Source: Ruminococcus sp. (lineage in GTDB: Bacteria; Bacillota; Clostridia; Oscillospirales; Acutalibacteraceae). Taken from it: a stretch of DNA of 64,000 bases. A program made the translations under genes and the position numbers. A model generated the notes under the pieces. That model was not told the DNA's origin and did not search any database. It saw only the letters and a program-made list of their open reading frames with translations. The DNA lies in assembly GCA_017458845.1 (NCBI GenBank), contig JAFSZY010000024.1, positions 62,001-126,000 on the forward strand, given 5' to 3'. This document shows positions 1 through 7,974 of this stretch, in pieces (within the stretch, counting starts at the first letter, position 1; each line of letters begins with the position of its first letter).

Positions 1-476
1 GCCGCGATAACCTGACTCTCGGTGAGCGCGCTGATGAACACGTCAATAGCAATAAGCACTCCGCCGACGAGCAGCAAGCCTACTGTCGTGCAGATGATTA
101 CGGACCAGTCGGGCGCGGTAAAGAACGCGATAACCAAAGCATACAAAAAGAAAATCATACAGCATATCGCGTAAAGGATAAAGGCGCCGAGGAATTTGCC
201 CATTACAATTTCAAACAGGCTCGCGGGGGAAGTCAGTAAAGCCTGATCTGTCTTTTGCTTCTTTTCCTCGCTGAAAGTTTTCATAGAGATGATAGGAATA
301 AGAAAAAGTATAACAACAAAGATGTTGCTGTATGTATAGCTCAGCGAGGATGTGTTGCCCACAAAACAGGTTCCCACAAAGAAGTAACCCGAGAACCCGA
401 AGAATACAGCCATAACGATGTAGGCTATCGCCGAGTTAAAGTACGCGCTTAGCTCTCTTTTAAGTATAGCCGACAT
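1..476 (-). CDS. ABC-2 type transporter permease (partial, N-terminal part)
   Basis: This is the membrane subunit of an ABC transporter; its 3' end lies beyond the left window edge. About 158 residues are visible. They begin MSAILKREL, typical of ABC-2 permeases of the GldF/NosY kind, followed by about four hydrophobic segments (near residues 17-37, 47-65, 90-115 and 125-145). The stop of the upstream ATPase gene and the first ATG overlap as TAATG at 477-481. A second ATG three bases on (476) is better spaced from the SD GAGGAGGTG inside the ATPase gene and was chosen. The coupling says the two form one transporter. The substrate cannot be told. Confidence 0.8.
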   Translation of the reverse strand, partial: MSAILKRELSAYFNSAIAYIVMAVFFGFSGYFFVGTCFVGNTSSLSYTYSNIFVVILFLIPIISMKTFSEEKKQKTDQALLTSPASLFEIVMGKFLGAFILYAICCMIFFLYALVIAFFTAPDWSVIICTTVGLLLVGGVLIAIDVFISALTESQVIA

Positions 477-478
477 CA

Positions 479-1426
479 TTACACCTCCTCACGCTGGTCC
501 TCGGAGACAAGCTTGAGGAAGCTTTCCTCCAGAGTTTCATTGCCGCTCTGCATATTAAGGATAACGCATCCGGATGACGCGATAGCCTTGAACACGCTTC
601 TGCGTATATCGTTCTCTTTGTTATACTCAACAATGTATCTCGCCGCGTTGTCGCCGATATCGCGGGTTTTGCGGATTCGGATAACGCCCGGGATAACCTT
701 GAGCGCGCCGAGTACGGTTCCCTGGGAACCCTCAACGTCAAGGCTGAGCTTTTCATCGCCCGAAATTGAGGAGCTGAGTTCCTCGGTCTTGGCGTCTGCA
801 ACGATTTTGCCGTTTGAAATTACGATAATCCTGTCGCAGGTTGCCGATACCTCGGACAAAACGTGTGACGAAAAGATAACCGTGTGTTTCTTTCCGAGGC
901 TTCTTATAAGCTTGCGGATTTCAATTATCTGCTTGGGGTCAAGCCCTACGGTGGGCTCGTCGAGAATAAGCACGGGCGGATTGCCGAGGAGCGCCTGGGC
1001 AAATCCCACACGCTGGCGGTAACCCTTGGAGAGGTTCTTAATCAGCCTTTCGCTTACGTCTGTAATCTTGACGAGTCTCATTATCTCCTCGATATGCTCA
1101 TATTTGGGGAGACGCACCTTTTTGAGATTAAACATAAACTCGAGATATTTCCTGACAGTCATCTCCATATAGAGCGGAGGAATCTCGGGAAGGTAGCCTA
1201 TCTTTTGTTTAACCGCCTTGGGGTCTTTCAGAATCTCGGCTCCGTCAACGGTAACTGTCCCGCTTGTGGAGGAGATATACCCCGTTATAATATTCATAGT
1301 TGTGGATTTCCCCGCGCCGTTCGGTCCGAGAAAACCAAGCACTTCGCCGCTGTCGGCGGTAAAGCTGATGTCGTCTACCGCTGTGGTTCTGCCGTAGCGC
1401 TTGGTAAGGTTCTTTACCTCAACCAT
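479..1426 (-). CDS. ABC transporter ATP-binding protein
   Basis: This 315-residue nucleotide-binding subunit would power the adjacent ABC-2 permease. Visible motifs are the Walker A GPNGAGKST (residues 34-42), the ABC signature LSKGYRQR and the Walker B LILDEPTVGLDP, with a following switch histidine region (IFSSHVLSEV). The last third is the variable C-terminal extension seen in the CcmA/GldA-like branch of multidrug and gliding transporters. The start is the ATG at 1426, preceded by AAGGAGTGA at 1431-1440. A longer frame exists upstream but lacks a ribosome site and would add 20 unlikely residues. The cargo is unknown; drug, lipid or peptide export are all possible. Confidence 0.88.
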   Translation of the reverse strand: MVEVKNLTKRYGRTTAVDDISFTADSGEVLGFLGPNGAGKSTTMNIITGYISSTSGTVTVDGAEILKDPKAVKQKIGYLPEIPPLYMEMTVRKYLEFMFNLKKVRLPKYEHIEEIMRLVKITDVSERLIKNLSKGYRQRVGFAQALLGNPPVLILDEPTVGLDPKQIIEIRKLIRSLGKKHTVIFSSHVLSEVSATCDRIIVISNGKIVADAKTEELSSSISGDEKLSLDVEGSQGTVLGALKVIPGVIRIRKTRDIGDNAARYIVEYNKENDIRRSVFKAIASSGCVILNMQSGNETLEESFLKLVSEDQREEV

Positions 1427-1539
1427 AATATCACTCCTTATAAAAAGTATCCTATTAATTATAACCCAAAACACAAATCTAATCAATACGAATAAATCTG
1501 AAATTTATGTGAACATTAAATAAAAACGAGGTGAACGTG

Positions 1540-1896
1540 GTGCATTATGTTTTCGCTTTCATAACGGGCGGCTTAATCTGTGTAATCGGACAGATTCTGA
1601 TTGACAAAACTTCTTTAACTCCTGCCAGAATACTCACGTCGTTCGTAGTAGCGGGGGTAATACTGACCGCTCTGGGACTCTATGAGCCGCTCAAAAATTT
1701 TGCGGGAGCGGGAGCCACCGTTCCGATTTCGGGTTTCGGATATCTTATGGCAAACGGCGTAAAGGAAGCCGTAAACGAAAACGGAGCGCTCGGCATACTG
1801 ACAGGAGCCCTTACTGCCTCGGCGGGAGGCATAGCCTGCGCTGTGTTCTTTTCATATCTTGCCGCGCTCGTTTCCCGCTCGGGCGACAAAAGCTGA
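1540..1896 (+). CDS. spoVAE: Stage V sporulation protein AE (SpoVAE/SpoVAEB)
   Basis: A 118-residue membrane protein that closely fits SpoVAE: ICVIGQILIDKT near the N-terminus, then the conserved LTPARI, ALGLYEPL and FAGAGATVPISGFG stretches. In spore formers SpoVA proteins make the channel that moves Ca-dipicolinic acid into the forespore and out at germination. In-frame GTG codons occur at 1531, 1537 and 1540; the last is chosen because GAGGTG at 1528-1533 sits six bases upstream. spoVAE usually follows spoVAC and spoVAD, but neither is nearby, so it appears to be detached. No confident sigma-G promoter could be read. Confidence 0.9.
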   Translation: MHYVFAFITGGLICVIGQILIDKTSLTPARILTSFVVAGVILTALGLYEPLKNFAGAGATVPISGFGYLMANGVKEAVNENGALGILTGALTASAGGIACAVFFSYLAALVSRSGDKS

Positions 1897-1920
1897 CTCA
1901 AAAAGAGTCAGCTTTTGGTT
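1888..1920. terminator. Shared convergent terminator hairpin inside both gene ends
   Basis: A 12-bp perfect stem (1888-1899 with 1905-1916) has a five-A loop and T-rich flanks on both strands. It lies between the convergent spoVAE and the nucleotidyltransferase-like gene and contains both stop codons (1894-1896 on plus, 1908-1910 on minus), so it should serve both. Confidence 0.8.
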
Positions 1921-3026
1921 TCTTTAAAGGTGTGAAGTTCATCTTTGATTTTTTTGCGGTTTTTGATGGATTTGAATACCATCCTGTGAACATAGGTGAA
2001 AGGCAAAAACAGCATACTTTTCTTGAGTATCGGATAAGTGTCCTTCATCCAGCTAACGGGAGGAAAAATCCTTTCGAGTATTGCTTTGCTCTTTTTCTTG
2101 CCTTTGATTCTGTTTTCATACTTGTGGCGGGCGCTGCCGTAGGCTCCGCTTGTGAGAATATAGATTTCCTCCTCGGAAAATTTATCGACATTCCCGTCAA
2201 CAAACCACTTTGAGCTGATTCGATATATAAACTCACAGAACTCTGTCAGTCCGAGTTTTTCGAGCTCCGCGTCAATATACTCGTGGTTGAGTTTAGGGAG
2301 CATTTTTTTGTTGACCAGATACATATCCATAAAGGAACGTATACCCGTACCCGACTCTTCATAGTGCTTGAAAAGGTGCACAATCAAAAAGATATACAGG
2401 TCCTCGTCGCTCATTTTGTATTCGTGACCGCCGATGTTTTTGCCCTTGTCAAGGAAGCCCTTGTAATAATCGCTGAACTGAGAAGAAGCTTTTACCATTG
2501 AATGGTGAAGCTCAAGCACCATAAGCGGGGGCTTTATGTACTCGTCGTGGTGGAACTGTCCGATATGGTCGGGCATATATCCCATATTTTTTATCAAAGC
2601 TCCTGCCTTTTGCAGGTCTTCGGGTCGGATTAAGTAGTCCAAATCTCCCATATAGCGGTAATCGGGTTTGGGATAAAGCGCGCATACGGGAAAACCTTTT
2701 ACGGGCATAAAGTCAATTCCATTTTCATTAAAGGTTTCTTTCAGAGCGTCCGCCTCCATACTCTGAATCATATTGCGGTGGACTCCCTTGTTTCTCTCGT
2801 CACGCCATTTTTTCAGGAGCTTTTCCTCGGGCTTGCTTTGGAGCTTCTCCACAGTGTAAAAGACAGTATTGGCGATATCGTGCGCCTTGCATACGCGATA
2901 TATATAATTAAAATCTATCTCTTCCGTTGGTTCGGGCGGCTGAGTTTCGTCAACCGCGGCAGATGCAAGCTTTATCAGATAGCTCAAATTATAAAGCTTT
3001 TGTTCTCTTGTTAATTTTTCCGACAT
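1908..3026 (-). CDS. Nucleotidyltransferase family protein (NTP_transf_5 type)
   Basis: This 372-residue soluble protein resembles the putative nucleotidyltransferase family PF14907. The signature reads MPVKGFPVCALYPKPDYR followed by MGDLDYLI, the GxxDxD-like metal site here being GDLD-Y, about a third of the way in. A histidine-rich stretch (GQFHHDEY, LELHHS) follows. In related genomes such proteins often sit in polysaccharide or peptide-modification clusters, but here the neighbours (spoVAE convergent, FabG-like upstream) give no pathway. The ATG at 3026 has only a modest ribosome site (AAAGAGAA). The exact substrate is unknown. Confidence 0.72.
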   Translation of the reverse strand: MSEKLTREQKLYNLSYLIKLASAAVDETQPPEPTEEIDFNYIYRVCKAHDIANTVFYTVEKLQSKPEEKLLKKWRDERNKGVHRNMIQSMEADALKETFNENGIDFMPVKGFPVCALYPKPDYRYMGDLDYLIRPEDLQKAGALIKNMGYMPDHIGQFHHDEYIKPPLMVLELHHSMVKASSQFSDYYKGFLDKGKNIGGHEYKMSDEDLYIFLIVHLFKHYEESGTGIRSFMDMYLVNKKMLPKLNHEYIDAELEKLGLTEFCEFIYRISSKWFVDGNVDKFSEEEIYILTSGAYGSARHKYENRIKGKKKSKAILERIFPPVSWMKDTYPILKKSMLFLPFTYVHRMVFKSIKNRKKIKDELHTFKETKS

Positions 3027-3057
3027 TTTTATTTTCTCTTTCCTTGTTTATCTCTTG

Positions 3058-3780
3058 TTATATTATAAATCCGCCGTTCACCCCGAGCGTTTGTCCCGTT
3101 ATGAACGAAGCGTTGTCCGACGCCAAAAACAGAGCTGCGGCGGCTATATCCTCGGGAGTTCCCAGCCTTCCGAGCGGGGTTTCGGCTTTGAGCTCGTTTA
3201 TTGTTTCGCCGTCAAAGTCCTCCATCATATCGGTCATAATTACCCCGGGGGCGATACAGTTTACACGCACGCCCGACGGCGCGACCTCCTTAGCCAGAGC
3301 CTTGGTAAGTCCGATTACTCCAGCTTTTGACGCGCTGTAATGAACCTCACAGGAAGCACCGACCTCTCCCCACATAGAGCTGATGTTGATTATTACTCCG
3401 CTCTTTCGGTTAATCATTTGCGGCAGAGCGTTTTTACAGCAGTAGAAAACTCCGTTGAGGTTTACTCCGATTGTCTTTTTCCACTCGTCATCCTTAATAT
3501 CGGTAAAGAGCTTTTGAGACGATATCCCCGCGTTATTGACAAGAACATCAACAGAATCTATCGCGCCAAACATATCTTTGACTTCAATGGGGTTTGATAC
3601 ATCCGCTTTAACCGCGCGGCACTGTACACCATAGTTGCTATTCAGTTTTGAAACGAGCTCTTCGGCTTGCTTTTCGCTGTGGTTATAGTTGATTATAACC
3701 GAGTATCCTTCTTTAGCGAACGCGCAGGCTGTTGTCCTGCCGATTCCTCGGGAAGCTCCTGTAATAAGTACGGTCTTGAT
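3058..3780 (-). CDS. fabG: 3-oxoacyl-ACP reductase-like SDR with non-canonical ATC start
   Basis: A 240-residue short-chain dehydrogenase. The Rossmann motif TGASRGIG, the NNAG motif and the active-site S-Y-x-x-x-K region (ISSMWGEVG, then YSASKAG) are all present, and the C-terminus GVNGGFII is typical of FabG. The first ATG in frame (3573) would delete the whole cofactor-binding motif, so it cannot be the true start. The frame is open back to a stop at 3805-3807 without ATG, GTG or TTG. The codon where family members have ATG (M-K-T-V-L-I-T-G) is ATC at 3778-3780, six bases after an SD-like AAGGCGAG. A strong promoter sits just upstream. Either a rare ATC/ATT start, a recent start-loss mutation or a base error explains this. 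It may make fatty-acid precursors or reduce another ketone. Confidence 0.8.
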   Translation of the reverse strand: MKTVLITGASRGIGRTTACAFAKEGYSVIINYNHSEKQAEELVSKLNSNYGVQCRAVKADVSNPIEVKDMFGAIDSVDVLVNNAGISSQKLFTDIKDDEWKKTIGVNLNGVFYCCKNALPQMINRKSGVIINISSMWGEVGASCEVHYSASKAGVIGLTKALAKEVAPSGVRVNCIAPGVIMTDMMEDFDGETINELKAETPLGRLGTPEDIAAAALFLASDNASFITGQTLGVNGGFII

Positions 3781-3813
3781 AATAATCTCGCCTTTCCGAT
3801 TTAGTCAAATACA

Positions 3814-3842
3814 ATTATACACTGTCGGTGAAAATTTGGCAA
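3814..3842 (-). promoter_or_regulatory. Sigma-A promoter for the FabG-like gene
   Basis: Read on the minus strand: -35 TTGCCA (3842-3837), 17-bp spacer, -10 TATAAT (3819-3814). Transcription would begin near 3807, leaving a leader of about 27 bases before the proposed ATC start at 3780, which supports the longer reading frame. Confidence 0.72.
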
Positions 3843-3855
3843 CCTTTAGCCAAAA

Positions 3856-3884
3856 TTTGCAAAAATATAAAAAAGTGTTATACT
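3856..3884 (+). promoter_or_regulatory. Extended -10 promoter for the secreted Big2 protein
   Basis: -35 TTTGCA (3856-3861), 17-bp spacer, -10 TATACT (3879-3884) with an upstream TGn extension (TGT at 3876-3878). It faces away from the FabG-like promoter and lies 43 bases before the GTG start at 3927. Confidence 0.65.
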
Positions 3885-3926
3885 ATTACACAACAGAAGA
3901 AAAACCCTTAAAAAGGAGGAATTTAT

Positions 3927-5150
3927 GTGAAGAAAACAATCGGAATTCTTTTATCAATATTAATAGTTTTCGGCGCGATTACAATTTTCAGCTCATCAGC
4001 CGTAACAGTGAAGGACAAGACTCTCAGAGCGTATACAAAGCATTCTTTTACCCTCAACAAATCGGAGTCCAAAAAATACCTTTGCAAAACAACAAATAAC
4101 AAGAAAAACAACATCGCGGTAACTTTTAAGGATAACGGCGATACCTACTCGCTGACAACTGTCGCCAAAAAAACCACTTCCGGTAAAAAGCCTGTAGTAA
4201 CCATCTACTACAAAAACTCGGAAAACAAAACCGTCAATGTCAAGAAATTCAGATACAAGGTTACGCCTTTGGGTACTGTAAATTTCAGGAATATAAAAAT
4301 CAACGTTGATTACACTGAAAAGGTCACCCTGTCAAACCCCTTTGTCAGGGAATACAAGTTTAAGGCTTCAAAACCGGGAATTGTTAAAATTCTTAAAAAT
4401 TATTCAAAGAACGGCAAAAAGCGCACCTATTCCATTAAAGCGCTCAAGGCAGGCACTACCGCTATAAAGGTATATTTGAAGGGCACTTCCAAAAAGGTCG
4501 GCTCGTTTAAAATCACCGCGGGTGACTTTAAAACCGCAATCATCCCCAAATACAAAACCCGCAAAATCGTATATAATTCCCACGGCAGCAGCACCTATAT
4601 GGAGGACTCACACTTCAATATTTCGGATATGCTCCGCTACAAAAAGGCTGGCGCGTCCTACTCGGCAACATCGGCGAACGAAGATGTTGTCAGCGTCGTT
4701 AGCAGCCGCATAGTATATTCCACGGGCAAAGGTACGACCGCTGTCAAAATCACTCAGAAATTAAATGGCAAAAAAACCACAGTCGGCAAGTTCAAGGTCA
4801 AAGTTACAACTGCCGCTATGGCATATGTCGCAAAGCAGAACGCGCTGTTCTATGACAACGCCATTTTCGGACACGGCGACAACACAGAATTCCTTGATTT
4901 AACTAAAACAAAAACTGTTTCGTTGAAGCCCGTTATCGTAAAAAGACTGATTAACAACTCGCTTACAAGCTCAGGTTTTAAGTCCTCGGAATACAAAATC
5001 ACTTTCACCTCCACCAACTCAAAGGCGGCGAAAGTCAGCTCCACCGGCAAGGTAACAGCGATAAAAGCGGGTTCAGCGAGGATATATTACACCATCAAAT
5101 TCAAGGACAAATCAAAATATAAGCACTTCTGCAAAATAATTGTGGAATAA
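3927..5150 (+). CDS. Secreted protein with bacterial Ig-like (Big2) repeats
   Basis: A 407-residue lysine-rich exported protein. Residues 1-25 form a signal peptide (MKKTIGILLSILIVFGAITIF, then SSSA). The rest is beta-rich. At least the C-terminal unit is a recognisable Big2-type repeat (FTSTNSKAAKVSSTGKVTAI, then KAGSARI), and an earlier stretch (ALKAGTTAIKVYLKGT) looks like a diverged copy. Such domains bind carbohydrate or surface partners. The start is a GTG at 3927 after AGGAGG (3915-3920); the ATG two bases earlier (3925) runs straight into TGA. No catalytic domain or sortase signal is seen. Role unknown; surface adhesion is an inference. Confidence 0.75.
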   Translation: MKKTIGILLSILIVFGAITIFSSSAVTVKDKTLRAYTKHSFTLNKSESKKYLCKTTNNKKNNIAVTFKDNGDTYSLTTVAKKTTSGKKPVVTIYYKNSENKTVNVKKFRYKVTPLGTVNFRNIKINVDYTEKVTLSNPFVREYKFKASKPGIVKILKNYSKNGKKRTYSIKALKAGTTAIKVYLKGTSKKVGSFKITAGDFKTAIIPKYKTRKIVYNSHGSSTYMEDSHFNISDMLRYKKAGASYSATSANEDVVSVVSSRIVYSTGKGTTAVKITQKLNGKKTTVGKFKVKVTTAAMAYVAKQNALFYDNAIFGHGDNTEFLDLTKTKTVSLKPVIVKRLINNSLTSSGFKSSEYKITFTSTNSKAAKVSSTGKVTAIKAGSARIYYTIKFKDKSKYKHFCKIIVE

Positions 5151-5174
5151 AATGACTTTTTATCAAAAAAGCTG

Positions 5175-5202
5175 TTGATTTTCTTGATAAAGCGTATATA
5201 AT
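5175..5202 (+). promoter_or_regulatory. Sigma-A promoter for the 124-residue protein
   Basis: -35 TTGATT (5175-5180), 16-bp spacer, -10 TATAAT (5197-5202), about 34 bases before the start at 5236. Confidence 0.6.
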
Positions 5203-5235
5203 GTAAATATAAATTCAAACTAAGGGATGAAAGTA

Positions 5236-5610
5236 ATGGAATTTATTCAGGAAGACCGGGTTTTTCTTATTCGTAATGATGAGGTTTTGTTGTTCAAAAA
5301 AAACGAGGAATATGACGGCGACGATGTAAATATCGGTGACTATACAAAGCCTGAATTCCTGCGTTATATCGGCGTAAAACGCATTGAGGACGGAATAAAA
5401 CAGGTTTTCTATTATTTTGCTACAACCAACGATTTGTATATTACGCAGTCGGGCTATTGGACCGAAATCCAGAAAGCAATTTACTATCCCGCAAAGGCTT
5501 TGACCTCGGGTGTGCTTAACGATTATATTCGTAACGGTCAGTATGACAACGAAGTCCGCCTCGGTGTAAAGAACGGCGATAAAGTTAGTTTTACGGTTGT
5601 TACGGAATAA
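5236..5610 (+). CDS. Hypothetical protein, 124 residues
   Basis: A small soluble acidic protein beginning MEFIQEDRVFLIRND with no membrane segment, signal peptide or recognised motif. The ATG at 5236 is chosen over the one at 5227 because the ribosome site AAGGGA (5222-5227) overlaps the earlier codon. It has its own promoter and its own strong terminator, so it is a single-gene transcription unit. Aromatic residues are frequent in the centre (KQVFYYFATTNDLYI). I do not recognise the family. Confidence 0.7.
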   Translation: MEFIQEDRVFLIRNDEVLLFKKNEEYDGDDVNIGDYTKPEFLRYIGVKRIEDGIKQVFYYFATTNDLYITQSGYWTEIQKAIYYPAKALTSGVLNDYIRNGQYDNEVRLGVKNGDKVSFTVVTE

Positions 5611-5621
5611 CAGCGCAAATT

Positions 5622-5656
5622 AAGCCTTGGAGCATTTGACTCCAAGGCTTTTTTCA
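5622..5656 (+). terminator. Intrinsic terminator
   Basis: An 11-bp stem, AAGCCTTGGAG (5622-5632) with CTCCAAGGCTT (5640-5650), and a 7-base loop, followed by a run of T. It ends the 124-residue gene. Confidence 0.85.
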
Positions 5657-5663
5657 GTAATAA

Positions 5664-5687
5664 GAGCTGCCGCTTTCACGGCAGCTC
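5664..5687 (-). terminator. Hairpin, probable terminator of the leftward secreted protein gene
   Basis: A 9-bp stem GAGCTGCCG (5664-5672) with CGGCAGCTC (5679-5687) lies just after the stop of the minus-strand gene. The T tract on the minus side is weak, so termination efficiency is uncertain. Confidence 0.5.
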
Positions 5688-5694
5688 AAAGTTT

Positions 5695-6990
5695 TTATGC
5701 TAAAATATTCGCGAAAGCTATCTCGGCAGGGTCGCTGACTGTAACTGTACCGTCTTTATTTACAACAAACGCGTAGAAGTACAGACTCTTATCCTTGCTG
5801 ACTTTTGAAACCGTTATATAAGGCGCGTAAATAAACTGATACTGTCCCGAAACATTCGGGTTGTCTACCTTGGAATTGTGTACGGCGATTTTGTTGCTGA
5901 GCGCTGTGTCCACGCCTGTAACCGCGTTGACTGCGGACTGAATATCGCTAGTGTCGCGGTATGAGGCAGCGAACGCAATACCCATTCTCTCGAAGTCCGC
6001 GGATGTAGCGCTGGCGAGCATCTCCATATTTACTCGGGCGATATTTTGAGAATCATCGGAGAGGTATAAGGCGTTGTTTATAACGGAAGCGTTCTCTCCG
6101 ATTTCACCGCTCGGCTCCTCGGTTGTGATGTCAATATTGCTGGTTACAAAGAATGTATATGATGTACCCGTAGCAACACGTACGCCGTTAATCATAAAGT
6201 CCTTTTCGTTGTCAGTGTTTACGGTAGCGGGAGAAAGGTACTCGTACTGTCCCTGATTTTCACCGTCAACATCCACCGTATATTTCTTAGTTGCGGCACT
6301 CAGCGTCGCCGCGATAGTGTTGCTGCTCTCGGGATTAAACTCCGCTGAATCCACGCTGTAGCTGCCGTAGTACGGATTTTCAATTCTGGGCATATTGAGC
6401 TCTGCTATCAACTCAGCGTCTGTAAGATTTGACCAAGCCGATTTAGTATATGTCAAATCCGCAGCGGCTGCCGGATTATTCTTATAGCTGTACACAATTG
6501 TATACTTTGTGTTCTCATAGCTGGCAGCGGGGTTATCAATGTCCGTATGACCGCAGGAAACAACCTCGCCGTCAATTACATTTGAGTAATCAAACGGAAC
6601 GTTGCCGTCTGCAATCAGAGCAATGTTGTAGAACTCCTCAAGCTCACCGTAAATCTGCGAGCGGTCATAAGTGCCGTTGACATTGAACACAACGGTAATT
6701 ATATTTCCGCCTTCCGAGAAATCAAACGGATTGGAAATATCTGAAGTGTTGAAAAGAATTGTTCCACCCTTATCGTTTTTCTGTCCGCTGAAAGTAATGC
6801 TGTTTACGCTCAAAGCGTTTTGGGGATAATGTATTTTCCCCTCAAAAGCGTTCACGGAATCTGCCGCTTTAATTACGAAACTATATGTAATTGTGCCCGC
6901 GGCGTCAGCCGATATCGCGAAGCAACCGCACACTACCGTTAAAACAATCATAACCGACAGCAAAACTGATAATGTCCTCTTTATAATCAT
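5695..6990 (-). CDS. Secreted protein, possible cohesin-like beta-sandwich
   Basis: A 431-residue exported protein. It has a clear signal peptide (positive start IIKR, hydrophobic core VLLSVMIVLTVVCGCFAI, cleavage near ADAA). The next ~120 residues (SFVIKAADSVNAFEGKIHYP, then VNSITFSG, later IITVVFNVNG and GELEEFYNIAL) have the look of cohesin-type jelly-roll domains that measure ligand-binding beta-strands, but the match is by eye only. The middle region is rich in Asn, Ser and Tyr. Start ATG at 6990 with AGGAGG upstream. Promoter and hairpin suggest a monocistronic gene. Cell-surface location is inferred; no dockerin, LPXTG or catalytic motif was seen. Confidence 0.65.
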   Translation of the reverse strand: MIIKRTLSVLLSVMIVLTVVCGCFAISADAAGTITYSFVIKAADSVNAFEGKIHYPQNALSVNSITFSGQKNDKGGTILFNTSDISNPFDFSEGGNIITVVFNVNGTYDRSQIYGELEEFYNIALIADGNVPFDYSNVIDGEVVSCGHTDIDNPAASYENTKYTIVYSYKNNPAAAADLTYTKSAWSNLTDAELIAELNMPRIENPYYGSYSVDSAEFNPESSNTIAATLSAATKKYTVDVDGENQGQYEYLSPATVNTDNEKDFMINGVRVATGTSYTFFVTSNIDITTEEPSGEIGENASVINNALYLSDDSQNIARVNMEMLASATSADFERMGIAFAASYRDTSDIQSAVNAVTGVDTALSNKIAVHNSKVDNPNVSGQYQFIYAPYITVSKVSKDKSLYFYAFVVNKDGTVTVSDPAEIAFANILA

Positions 6991-7022
6991 AGGTCAAACC
7001 TCCTATATAAATATCTAGTTTG

Positions 7023-7051
7023 ATTATACAATAAAATTTCAGGTTTTGCAA
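7023..7051 (-). promoter_or_regulatory. Sigma-A promoter for the 431-residue secreted protein
   Basis: Minus strand: -35 TTGCAA (7051-7046), 17-bp spacer, perfect -10 TATAAT (7028-7023), about 32 bases before the ATG at 6990. Confidence 0.65.
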
Positions 7052-7054
7052 CAA

Positions 7055-7885
7055 TTAAGCAAATAGTTCGGGGTGCATTCTGCTGTAGTGAAAAATATAC
7101 TGCTGAGCTATTCCCGCGTATTCGCCGAAATCCGAGGGTATCATATCGGGGAAGAGTTTTTCGAGAGCTCGTTTCATCCATACATCAACGGGGAAGGCCT
7201 CTATCCTGTGCATCCCGAAAAGCAGAGCGCAGTCGGCGACCTTGACGCCGACGCCTTTTATCTTCATAAGCTCCGCGCGTGCTTCGTCATAGGGCAAAGT
7301 TCGGCATATTTCGAGGTTGACTTCGCCGCTTGCCACTTTCTGAGCGGCGTCGATTATATATTTGTTCCTGAAGCCCGCCCGCAAGGGAGCAAGGTCGTCA
7401 GGCTCCAGTTTGGCAAGTGTTTCAGCTCTCGGGAAAGTATAGCCGGAACCGACTTTTTCCCCGAAGCTCTCACACAGCCGCGCGACAATTCCCTTAATCC
7501 TCTTTATATTGTTGTTCTGTGAAATGATAAAGGTGCACAGCGCTTCCCACGGCTCCTGCCGCAAAATTCTGATTCCGGAAGCGTACTCGCCCGCCTCCTT
7601 GAGTATCGGGTGAAGCTCACTTAATTCCTCGCGGATTTTTCCATAATCAAGGTCGAGGTCAAGGTAGTCTTTCCATATACTATCAAACTCTTTTTCGTCG
7701 CAATTATCTATGTACAGTGTGTTTTTCTCAAGGCGCATAACCACCTCGCGGTCAAAGGCTATTCCGTAAAAGCCGTTGTCGGTTTCAGCCCAGCGAAAGC
7801 TCTGTCCGCAGTCGAGCGTCTGGGCTAAATCAAAGTCTTTTACTCCGCTGATTTTTACACCTGTTTCTGTTTTTAAACATTCCAT
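7055..7885 (-). CDS. ogg: 8-oxoguanine DNA glycosylase / AP lyase
   Basis: A 276-residue base-excision repair enzyme of the HhH-GPD superfamily. The N-terminal part (LAQTLDCGQSFRW) matches the OGG1 N-terminal domain. The helical core has the OGG1-like SQNNNIKRIKGIV segment, the helix-hairpin-helix KIKGVGVKVADC with the catalytic lysine at about residue 215, and the catalytic aspartate of FPVD at about 234. It removes oxidised guanine and nicks the abasic site. The start chosen is the ATG at 7885 with AAGGAG nine bases upstream; the frame can be read 13 codons further but those would precede the ribosome site. It is divergent from the DUF6062 gene. Confidence 0.9.
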   Translation of the reverse strand: MECLKTETGVKISGVKDFDLAQTLDCGQSFRWAETDNGFYGIAFDREVVMRLEKNTLYIDNCDEKEFDSIWKDYLDLDLDYGKIREELSELHPILKEAGEYASGIRILRQEPWEALCTFIISQNNNIKRIKGIVARLCESFGEKVGSGYTFPRAETLAKLEPDDLAPLRAGFRNKYIIDAAQKVASGEVNLEICRTLPYDEARAELMKIKGVGVKVADCALLFGMHRIEAFPVDVWMKRALEKLFPDMIPSDFGEYAGIAQQYIFHYSRMHPELFA

Positions 7886-7931
7886 TCCCAAAAACTCCTT
7901 GTAATCATAAAATAAGTATACCATAAACCCT

Positions 7932-7947
7932 CGAAATATGATACAAT
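7932..7947 (+). promoter_or_regulatory. Extended -10 promoter, copy 1 of a shared 16-bp motif
   Basis: CGAAATATGATACAAT contains the extended -10 TGATACAAT without a convincing -35. The same 16 bases occur upstream of soj at 19178-19193. It is 28 bases before the DUF6062-type gene. Confidence 0.5.
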
Positions 7948-7974
7948 AAAAACAGAAAAATTACGAGGTGCGCT

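Noticed and set aside
255..452. A 65-codon plus-strand frame
   Set aside because: Antisense to the ABC permease; no ribosome site.
1489..1520. Sigma-G promoter for spoVAE
   Set aside because: CGAATA and CATTAAA are present but 19 bp apart with mismatches, outside the usual spacing.
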